DNA of 64,000 nucleotides from Galdieria sulphuraria (lineage: Eukaryota > Rhodophyta > Bangiophyceae > Galdieriales > Galdieriaceae). The notes under the pieces are model-generated. The model was not told where the DNA came from. It ran no database searches and worked only from the letters and a program-made list of their open reading frames with translations. Numbering within the stretch: position 1 is the first letter of the stretch; each line of letters opens with the position of its first letter. Position numbers and translations under genes: made by a program. Where the stretch lies: assembly GCF_000341285.1 (NCBI RefSeq), contig NW_005178421.1, positions 38,630-102,629 on the forward strand. The letters run 5' to 3'. Of this stretch, positions 54,879 through 64,000 are shown one piece after another.

Positions 54879-57398
54879 TCAAGTATGAGGATTATTTTTC
54901 ACATAATTTCTCAAACCAGCAAGAACCTTGACTTGCAAAAAAGTCTCATCGATACCCACTTGCTGTAATACACCCAAACTTATGAATCCAATGTCTCGCT
55001 CTGAAAAAGTCCAAAGGCATTCGTAACATTTACTAGCTTCCTCCTCAGTTAAATGACAATATAGTTTCAAAAAGTTCATCCAATCAAAAGGATTTTGTTG
55101 CACGGAACTAAGTGAAGAAGTGGTTACCTCGTCTCTCTTATATTCCACTTGCATAGCACTTTGAAAACTTTTCATTTGCATCCGATTCTCCTTGCTTGTT
55201 CTCTGTCTTACATTTCGAGCTACTCTTGAAATAACATTTGACTGCCCAGCTTCCAAAGACGAAACATATGCACTGCACATCGACTCAAAGACAGTTTTAC
55301 ACCATACTGAAAAGTCTTTAATGAACTCTCCTCGGCTTGCCTCGCCAATTTTCCTCAAAATTTCGTAATTTTTTATTCCCAAAAATCGTTCAAGGTTCCT
55401 TTGGGAAACAATTACCAGTTGCAGACATGATCGACTACTTTCACTCAAAGTTGACCTCAAAGAATGTTTAGTAACCAAATAACTTACATCTTCAACAATA
55501 TTTTGTTCTTCAACAGAGAAACCTACAGATCGATCATAACTAGTACAAACTACCACCACAAACTGAAAACAAAGTTGAACAGATGAAAGAGATTCGTAAT
55601 TCAAAACGGAAACAACTCCCTTAAAAAATTGTTCTGATTCCTCCTTAATATCGCTTTTCGAAAATCCAGTTTTGTGATAAAATTTGAATGAAAATCCAAC
55701 AACATAACGTGTTTGTCCATTATGGAATACAACATATGCATCAGGGCCACTCGAATTACCATCCTTTGGAACAAAAATACCACAACATTGTAAATAATTT
55801 CTATAATAATCAGAAAATGAACCAGGGACATCTCTCAAGATGGGTATATCATAAGATTTTGTTGATTCCATAGAATAAGAAATATTGTCCTGTTCAATAA
55901 AGGAATCCTGGAAAATTCCTGGAATAGCAGAATGTACAATAGGCGAGGAATTAGAATGAAGAAAAGTTAATAAGCGAAAGCGAAAGATCTTCATAAATAT
56001 AAATTCAAAGAAGACTCCTTTTGCTGTTGCAATGTCGGAAATATAACTAAACGGAGATAAAGGAAAGAATTCACTAGCCTCACGGAAAAATTTATAGCTG
56101 CTATGAGCTCGCAATATAAATTCACAACAACCAATCTTGAATTCGGTGCCCATATCAATCCCGTCAATTCCACAAAATTCACAGTAAAACCCAAAAGTTG
56201 CAACCAAGTCCATCAAATAAGTTGTCGTTCCACATAGAGTAATTGCAAATCCGATTGGAAAAACTGTTCCGAGCTGATAATTCAAAAGGACAAATTGATA
56301 TCGAAGAAGGGTTGCGGAATCTTGTATCTCTGGAATAATAAACGTTCCCGACTCATTTAGTATATCTTCAAAGACACTATCTAATAAGGGTTCCATATTG
56401 TCATCGTTGATAACAGGTTGGGCTTCGTGTTGCATTCTTATCAGTGTTAATAAAGTGTTCCTCACAATCAACGGCATACCTCCTGTCTTCTTTTTCAACA
56501 ATTCTACGAATCGATACCGTAAATCATCTGAGGGCAATAACCAGTCCTTCAAAGACTTTCCATCATAAGCTGCCACCTCAAGATATTCACCAATATCATT
56601 GAGGTTAAAGGGATTCAACCGCAACATATGGAGACTCAAGCCACTCGAGAGGGCATCAGTCCGGCGGGCTGAGATTTCATCGGTTCGACCTGCCAAATAG
56701 ACGATTACCTTTCCTGTAATCAACAAATCACGCAAAACGCGGAAAAACTTCCGAAAAGGTACATATTTTCGGTCAGACTCGATAAACTGTTTCTCGTCGA
56801 GTTCACTATAGTATGTGGTGAGGTAACTCAGGTGGCTAAGTTCGTCTATCATCAAAAATAAATATTGTTTCTGAAATTGTTCGAGAAGATACTGGACAAA
56901 TAAAAAAACACGAGGTTGCTTCATCGCTGCGTCCGTGAATTCTACAATTTCACGGGCGGTCATACCATTACACTCGGCTGTAGCCATAGCTATGTTATAC
57001 ATCAAAGCCTTTCGAAACCTTGGAAAAGGAGCACGAGAAAAACTCTCTCCTAGTTCAAAGCAAACCAACAAAATGTTTTCCGCAAAGTGCTTCCAAGAAA
57101 AAATCTTCGCATCAATTTTTCCCGACGAGCTCTTGTTGAAAACCTCCGTCTCCTTCTGCTCTTTTTCTTCTTCGGCGAATTTTTTTAAAAACTCTAAAAA
57201 ATTGTGACCTACAAAGCTTTTGCCAGCTCCAAAAATATGTGGAGAAAAGGAAGCTGAAGGGCGTATGTTAAAGTCTTTCCCAACTGGAGAAAACTGGTGG
57301 AAATAAGTTCGAAGAATAGAGCAAATATCTTCTTTTCTATCTATTAACGGTACTTTTGTCATTCCAGGCAAACTTATGCGTATCTCTTGACGAGCCAT
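54879..57398 (-). CDS. P-loop NTPase with nuclease-like and SAM-like domains (RHS/Crinkler or archaeal-ATPase type)
   Basis: A single open frame of 839 residues from ATG 57398 (the open frame extends to a TTG upstream). Domains: residues 1-60 lead into a Walker A-like loop IFGAGKS (about 54-60), whose first glycine is not in the usual place; a Walker B-like FLMIDEL (about 182) with a following helix; and a sensor/winged region with GGMPLIVRNTLL (about 325). From about 510 to 620 there is a segment like a PD-(D/E)xK nuclease core (PDAYVVF, then VVGFSFKFY), but the acidic/Gln partner before the lysine is replaced. The C-terminal about 65 residues (WMNFLKLYCHLTEEEA...GIDETFLQVKVL) look like a SAM domain. 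This order resembles eukaryotic RHS/Crinkler-type proteins and also archaeal-ATPase proteins known to be expanded in Galdieria. Function unknown. Confidence 0.7.
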   Translation of the reverse strand: MARQEIRISLPGMTKVPLIDRKEDICSILRTYFHQFSPVGKDFNIRPSASFSPHIFGAGKSFVGHNFLEFLKKFAEEEKEQKETEVFNKSSSGKIDAKIFSWKHFAENILLVCFELGESFSRAPFPRFRKALMYNIAMATAECNGMTAREIVEFTDAAMKQPRVFLFVQYLLEQFQKQYLFLMIDELSHLSYLTTYYSELDEKQFIESDRKYVPFRKFFRVLRDLLITGKVIVYLAGRTDEISARRTDALSSGLSLHMLRLNPFNLNDIGEYLEVAAYDGKSLKDWLLPSDDLRYRFVELLKKKTGGMPLIVRNTLLTLIRMQHEAQPVINDDNMEPLLDSVFEDILNESGTFIIPEIQDSATLLRYQFVLLNYQLGTVFPIGFAITLCGTTTYLMDLVATFGFYCEFCGIDGIDMGTEFKIGCCEFILRAHSSYKFFREASEFFPLSPFSYISDIATAKGVFFEFIFMKIFRFRLLTFLHSNSSPIVHSAIPGIFQDSFIEQDNISYSMESTKSYDIPILRDVPGSFSDYYRNYLQCCGIFVPKDGNSSGPDAYVVFHNGQTRYVVGFSFKFYHKTGFSKSDIKEESEQFFKGVVSVLNYESLSSVQLCFQFVVVVCTSYDRSVGFSVEEQNIVEDVSYLVTKHSLRSTLSESSRSCLQLVIVSQRNLERFLGIKNYEILRKIGEASRGEFIKDFSVWCKTVFESMCSAYVSSLEAGQSNVISRVARNVRQRTSKENRMQMKSFQSAMQVEYKRDEVTTSSLSSVQQNPFDWMNFLKLYCHLTEEEASKCYECLWTFSERDIGFISLGVLQQVGIDETFLQVKVLAGLRNYVKNNPHT

Positions 57399-60300
57399 TT
57401 TCCACGCCGCCAAACCAAAAATCAATGAATGAGTGATGATGAGAAAAGGGTGATGAAAGCGATGACCTAAAAGCTTTCAAAGGAGCCGAGAACAAAACAC
57501 TTGGAGGAGGACAAAGGAGTTGGAAAGAGTGTATGTTTTATTGTTCGAGCGGTTGCTTTATTTGGTGATTGGTAAAACTGATCTCTTTGACACTTCTAGA
57601 CTCACAATGACAACAGAGAGAAAGCAGGAATATTTTCTTGCTTGTCATAACTAGAAACTTTCTTTTACAATAGACAAGAAATAGTTTTCTATGAGTTTTT
57701 GTGGTAAATTAGATTGATGGGTACTCTTTCTATGGCTTGTATACTGTAAGAGAGTTTTTCTACTATCTTCCACACCATCTTACACGCAAACTCCTATATA
57801 CAAGTCTAATTAGATACAAACCTTTTGTAAGTTACAGACGAAATACAGTGGGAAACAGAGAATTGCAATGAATGGGAAGTCTGTTAGTTTGTAACCGTTC
57901 GTAGCAGTCTATAAATACAAAAATATCTAAATGAGTTTGGAGAAGAGTATAATGAAGATTGTCATACTGACTTATCATTAAATACAAGCCATTATCGATA
58001 TAATAGCTACACAAATTGTCTATCCTTTGTTCGACTTTTACCAAGTTGTGAATATGTCTTATATAAAAACATCAACTAAGGCTTCAAATATAGTAACTAT
58101 AACCCGTTCATTTTCTGCACATCGATGCTGAAAAGAAACGTAAAAGATTGAGCCAAAAAATTATTTAGCTAAAGAAGAAGCCTCGTATACTTGAGTCAAG
58201 GTCGAGTAGTGTACCAACTTGAAAGCTTCAGCAATTCTCCAACTGAAAGCCACTCCATATTGAAGAACTTTTACCCAACATGACTCTTGGCTGAAAGACG
58301 TTGTAGTTCCTAAGTTATCGGTCAAGTGATTGTTGTAGAATGACAATACTTCAAGATTGGATATGGGTTCCACTGACTAATTAGAAACAATTCTGTTCCA
58401 CTCTCAAAGTTGTCCTTTGCAATGCAATATAAATAGAACTCCTCTGTAAATAGTGACTTTCTAAAACAGAAAGTTTTTATCTCTGTTTGTCACATGGATA
58501 GATTCATTTAAGATGTCTCTTGTACTATTAATAGTCAAACGAAATTTTTTATATCGAATATCATCTTTGCAACCGGGTTACTTTCCCTATCTAAGAGTCG
58601 GTGAGTTTTCAGTCTAATTCACTAAAACAGAATTTGAATATATAGTGTCGTGAATACTTTTGAGATAGAGTTTGAATTGCAAACTAAAATACTTTTTTTA
58701 GTATTTGTTCTTATCTTTGCTATATTTTCTCTTAGTTCCAATAAGTTTTATATTTGTGGGAGCCATTTACTGAATTCCAAGGCTAGAAATGCAGTTTGAA
58801 AAAAACTTATTAAAAACGAAAGGAATCTAAACTTTTATGGAATTTCAAGAAGCTAAAACTCTTTTTAAGACCGCAGTGTAGGTCCTCAAGTTGAAGCCTC
58901 AAGTTTTTGCCGCCACTTTTTTCTTTTGGTCTAAAACCGAGGAAAACTCTCTTCTATTCAGTTAACAAAAGATAGGAAGGACAGTCCAAGTGAAATCTAC
59001 AAACAACTTTTTCTGTCTCAGTCTTTGAGAATTATATAAAAGGAGTTACTAGTCTTTTTTCAACAAACTAGAAAGACAACATAGCAGACACTTGAAGAAT
59101 GTTTTGAGATATTCTTTCGGTAACCACTTTACTAAGTACTTGGACAAGAAAGGATATTTTTCATTTTAGTTGTATTCAACATGTATGTATGTATAGTCTA
59201 TTCATTTTGAATCATTGCTACAACTCTGCAATATTGCAAGTTGACACCAAAAATAGCCTTAAATGAAAAACTTTTAGTTTTCAAACTTGTTCAAAGGTAT
59301 CTCCGAAATATTTGAAAGATTGCACTAGTGTATTAACCAAATCATTCTCCTGCACACAAGTGCATATCATCAATACACAATTTCTGTAAGGGTCAACAAC
59401 TCCTGTTTCTTTCTCCTCTGAAAATATGTGCAGACAATAGTGACATTTGATATTGTGGATTATGCTGAGAGAAAACTTATTTTCAAAAAAGTTCAATTCA
59501 GTCCAACTGAGTCTATTCTATCGAATCTCTTCTCGTTTTTCATCATAGCATTTAAATCATAGTTGAATTGTCTCTTCCAAGTAGTCGACTATATAGTTGA
59601 GGTGCTTTTGAAGGTAAACCTGACTGTTTAGGTTTAAAGGTTTTCACTGCCTTCTCTTGTACCATCAACTTTGAACTTTGTAAAAACCACAAATTGTCAA
59701 CATATATAAGAAAGCAAACTATATAAAGTACAAAGCTGCCTTAGGGCATGGATAACTCCAAGAGAACTCTTATTTCTTCCAGTACGAAGAAAACAAAACT
59801 TTAAAAAGCTCTGCAAATTCAAGGAAAGATTTGTTTAGCTCCAGTTGTTTCCGATTCTTTTCCCACTCTCTCAAACATCAGCTCGTTGCATGAGTCATAA
59901 TACAAAAGTTATTCGCGTTAGACACTAGGCAGAAAACTCTCGCGAAATATAAACAGATGGATACAATGGTGGAGGCTTCTCCTTAGATATTTGTAACAAG
60001 AATCAAAGACAACTCAAAGTTTTGCATAAACAAACTGTCTATAAATACAAGAAACGTTCATTTCCAAAAGGGACAAGTCAAACATAAAGAAAGAAGAAAA
60101 GATATAGTTTTATCCAAATTGCTCTAAAAAGAAGGAAAATGTCTCTTTCAACTTTGTATTATTCAGCAGAATAAAATTGTGGCAGAGTCAAATTGATACT
60201 GTGATTATCCAAACTGGTAAAGGTCTTATTCTCTTAAATATACTAGATAAATTTCGTCTACAAGTGAAAAGAAAAGAATATAAACGTAGAAATAATGGAA

Positions 60301-63300
60301 AAATAAGAATCTTTCATCTCCTCTTGGCAAAGTAACAAAGAAAGGTGAATCTTGAAATATATGTGCAAGGAGAAGCAAAAGCATCACCACTTTTACCGTT
60401 GTTATACTAGTCAAAAACTCTCAAAAAGTTCTTTACGTGGAGAACGAACCAATAGCCTTGAATCGTTTGAGGTTCGATCCTCCTTATCGTAGGTAGGTTT
60501 ACGTACGAATTTGTGTATAGACAAAAGTATTCCCAACCTTTGGTCAGTTTTTTATTATTGTCCTGTCCTCTGTATACTTTCCAATTCTAGAGTTGAATAT
60601 ACGATTTAGTCTTCTTTATAACTCGTAATCGAACAAGATTGCTCCTAGAGCGTAATTTGCATAGAAGGAAAGGTTCTAGCTCTCACAATGCAAGCCAAAC
60701 AGAGTTAACGTCATTGAAATTAGAAAATGACCATTTTACACCTCTAAACAGTTTTCCTAAATTTTGAGTGACCAACAAAGAAAGGTTCTCAGATCGAAAA
60801 CGAGTCAAAAGCTGGTTGTAGCAAAACCGTTCTTGATTTGTTATCAAAATAGGGTCACAAGTAGTTTAAAATTTACCTTGCAGAGACAAGATTGATCAAA
60901 CTCAACTCTGTTAAAGGGCTACATTGTCGCTAGGGAGTTGCGAGGAACTTTGTTACGACACTGTTCTTCTCGTTTCACAACATTACTGAAAGTGAGATTG
61001 ATTGTATCTAGCACACTTATTGTTCCAGAAACTTTTTACATATCTCCAAGTGGGATATTTTCTTTCATAAAACTCACTAGTCACTTAAAATAATATATCT
61101 CCAGTGAAAGGAGACAATACAAAGCGATCCTTCTCATAACAATCCAATTAGAAAGGAACACAATGGTTTGATTGTTGGATAAAAAGGAAGGCTCAGTGAG
61201 TATTGTCAAGGCTGTGGACCTGATTCAAGTTTGCTAGTGAAACTTTTCAGACTTTAATTTCTAAAGCAAATTCGTCGTTCGTTTTAGTTGGACAAGTGAA
61301 TTTCTATTATCTACGTTTCTTTTTAAAGCCCTTCAAATGTTTCTTTTAGAACAATCCATCGAGTCCTGAGCTCTGAGTTCCACGTAGACTGTAGTTTCTT
61401 TTAAGTATTTACAACTTTTATTATCTCCTTGGAGTTTATATACTTTATGCAACACTTGTTGTTATTTCACTTGTGGTCTTGTACGGAAATTTGAGATTAG
61501 CGTTGTCGAGAAGAGAACAAAGACAAAGGAGTATAAGCTGTCGTTGAGTGTTGGTACATTAATCAACTAGTTGTCTCACAAGTTTGTTTATTTCTATCGA
61601 TAATTGTTTCAGAGCATTTTTGCGTATGTATTAGCAGTTGATAGTCTAATCTTGTAGTCTGTTGTTGAGAAACAGTCTTTGGGTTGATATTTCCAAGATA
61701 TTCTGCAAGAACAAGAAACCAGCCAGACTCTCAGTTGAGTCTTTTAGTCAGTACACAGAATTATATTCCGTATGGTATTTTTTGGTCTTCTATGTGACTC
61801 TTTTTGCGATGGAGAAATCGGTCTGTAGCTTTGCAACAGGTTTTTGAGTGTAAACGATATTTGCACTTTTTGTAAAACAAATTCATTTCTCAGGATAACG
61901 TAGGAAGGTATTTTTAATGATTTTTTATATTGTTGTGCTTTTAGATCAATTCTATTGATTCAAATATGTCTTTTGAAATATTATTTGCGGAAAAACGACA
62001 CCCATAAGGTTTGACAGTTATTGAAAACGAAAGCTGAATAGACTTGCTTTTTTATAGCAAGGGAAAAGTTTTCAGTTCAAAGTATACTCAACTTGTTGGG
62101 AACCATGAAATAAAGCAAGCAAAAGGACACTGTTGAAAGTCATGGTTGTATCCACCTGGTAAAATGTTTTGACGATGGCGACTGTAGCTATTAGTCCGTT
62201 CTGAGAAACGCCTTTGTCTTTATGAATTACTGGGTTTGCCGAAGGTGAAATATGTCTAAAACGATATTTTAGTAGTAAGAGTGATAAAGTTGGAACTAGT
62301 ATTGATGGTGTTTCTGAAAGGCATTTATTGCAAATCGTCTTTGGTTTGTAATATAGTTGGAAAGGAGGGTAACCTTAGTAGTACGGTATGAATGGGAAAT
62401 AAGGCGACTTGTGTGAAACAGTATTTGCGTGCCAAGAGTGCTGCTGATCTGTTTTTTTCCCAACACACTGAAAGTCATTCTGTTCAAAGTAGTGGTAGTT
62501 GTAGCTTTCAAAAAGCGAAAAGGAGACACAACATTTTGTGCAAACAGCTTGCGTTTGGAAAGTATACAAAGCATCTCTAAAAGAAACTCAGGAAAGATTG
62601 GTTGAACTTCAACAATGTTACACAAGTGCACACATTGATGTCATCGTGTCCGACTAGAGTCTTGGTTTGACTCTGAAGATAAAGTCCAACTTTTGGTAGA
62701 TAATACCTAGAAAGCATACGCAGACGAACAAAGTGGTTTGCACATACATTGACACGAACCTAAAACATTTTTCTATTATCGCAGCAAAATCAAACCACTC
62801 GCCACTACTCGAAATTCAACCAGAACAGCAACAACAACAAATATGAGCCCAAGCCTAGTACAGTATGGCAGAGTCATCAATTCTACAAAGAGAATGACTT
62901 GTGTTTCTATCTTTTACTGTTTTCTTCGTTGTTGGCATGACCGGAAAAGTGTCATTGTTTTATTTACTTGGAATTGTAAAAAGACAACAACAACAACAAC
63001 AAGAGAAAGCCATAGTGTATTGGTTAGTAGTACATGGAATATTAATAATAGTTTTTGTCATAAAAGTACGAATTTGACCTATTTTTTACCATAAAGGAAA
63101 ATTGAATTGTTGACTCTACAAAAGAAAAGGGCACTATTTGCACACTTACGACTATTCCTGCACATTACTATCAGTAGAACTACATACGGTCCTGATTTTG
63201 AACAACAAATAGAGTATCGAGTTGCTTTACTGGTCGATTTTCGATTTTTCTTGTACCGGTTTGAGAAAAATCTTCATCTTTTGATTCTTGAAATGAACTT

Positions 63301-64000
63301 GTTTGTTACCTCATGATAATATGATGAAGCAACTAGTCGTCATTTCTTTTCCGAAAACGTCGACGTACAACCTTTCAGAAGATTTTTTCATTGGAAATCT
63401 CAATCACATAGAATCTCTTTGTCCCTTGATAGTTGCGTTGCATTTGTAGGGATAGGCAATTGATAGTCCAAGTGATCAATTCGAGACAATTTCGTCAGTT
63501 GAATCAATTAATCTTTGACAAGTGAACTTGCAGCATCATGAAAGTGTACAACATACTGTTTTCTGTGATCTTGAATTTACTACTGATCTATGTGGATATA
63601 TTGTAATGCTCTCATGTTAAAACCATCTTATGGTTATTTGTGCTCCAGAACATTTCTATCTTACATGTTCGACCCTATGACCAGCTTGATATGAAGTTAG
63701 TCATCTAGTCGATAAGGATAGGATAATATCTCTATTTCGTTTTTTCTCTTCTTCATCGGCGTAATTGTAGAATGGTGAAAATCTTGTTTTTTAGAGTTGT
63801 AATATGTTCGAAAAACAATAGAATGCTCATTGTACAAGAAAAGGGATGAAGATGATAGAAAGTAGTATTCGAAGACTGCGGGATGATGTCAATTCAAAGA
63901 AAAAATCAACTAGATTGCAGTCAAAGTTCTATATAAACTATCTGCTGGGAATAGAAATTGAACTTGTCTTAGTACGAAATACTGGTTTTTCCCTACGAAT
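57399..64000. other. Long gene-poor region to the window end
   Basis: About 6.6 kb with no protein gene I can support on either strand. The longest open frames (for example 62296-62631 minus) have low-information composition and no family match. No tRNA, rRNA, long inverted repeat or telomere-like tandem repeat was recognised. It may be subtelomeric or decayed accessory DNA. Confidence 0.5.

Noticed and set aside
60455-60490. GAGGTTCGATCCTC, resembling a tRNA T-arm
   Set aside because: With a 7-nt loop the stem does not pair beyond one or two bases, and no A-box, anticodon arm or acceptor stem fits around it.
62296-62631. 111-codon open frame on the minus strand in the gene-poor end
   Set aside because: Composition is rich in Thr/Ser/Leu with no domain-like pattern, it has overlapping frames on both strands, and no splice or family evidence.

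Overview
The window looks like nuclear DNA of a unicellular red alga of the Cyanidiophyceae, most likely a Galdieria (G. sulphuraria type). This is inferred from AT-rich DNA with very small spliceosomal introns (about 40-70 nt, GTAAGT-like donors, often a CTAAC-like branch site), very tight gene packing, and a gene mix that combines plastid factors (HCF173, an HCF107-like HAT protein, DEG1, plastid dihydroxy-acid dehydratase), mitochondrial factors (methylcrotonyl-CoA carboxylase beta, uS17m, acyl carrier protein, COA5) and general eukaryotic genes (THOC5, NOC3, VPS35, AP-1 sigma, E2F, EED, CSA). No species match could be run.

Positions 1-48,700 are gene-dense, with about 27 protein genes on both strands. 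Gaps between neighbours are often under 60 bp and reach 2 bp (kinase to acyl carrier protein) and 14 bp (between the divergent COA5 and methyltransferase start codons). In order: RWDD1/GIR2-like, a low-complexity hypothetical protein (-), dihydroxy-acid dehydratase, NOC3, a YAE1-like small gene, a UBA-UAS-UBX Cdc48 adaptor, zinc alcohol dehydrogenase (-), THOC5, a coiled-coil protein, HCF173 (-), AP-1 sigma, an MJ0042 zinc-finger protein, an HCF107-like protein (-), COA5 (-), an archaeal-type methyltransferase, E2F, valyl-tRNA synthetase, DEG1 (-), MCC beta (-), uS17m, a patatin-like lipase, an oxysterol-binding protein, EED/ESC, VPS35 (-), CSA/ERCC8 (-), a hypothetical protein, acyl carrier protein (-) and a MAP3K-epsilon/Cdc7-like kinase (-).

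Positions 48,700-64,000 are very different. They are AT-rich and gene-poor, with one long intact frame (54,879-57,398, minus): a P-loop NTPase with a nuclease-like middle and a C-terminal SAM-like domain, resembling RHS/Crinkler-type or archaeal-ATPase-type proteins. A broken relative lies at 51,824-53,161 and a short patch like the C-terminal end of a LINE reverse transcriptase at 50,489-50,599. This looks like an accessory, possibly subtelomeric, compartment and is the best place to look for something undescribed.

Functional themes are photosystem II biogenesis and repair (HCF173, HCF107-like, DEG1), endosomal trafficking (AP-1 sigma, VPS35, OSBP-related protein), and cell cycle and chromatin control (E2F, EED, SIN-type kinase). 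Many genes have introns that split the reading frame. Joined coordinates are given where the splice sites could be read; intron calls are by eye and not tested against transcripts.
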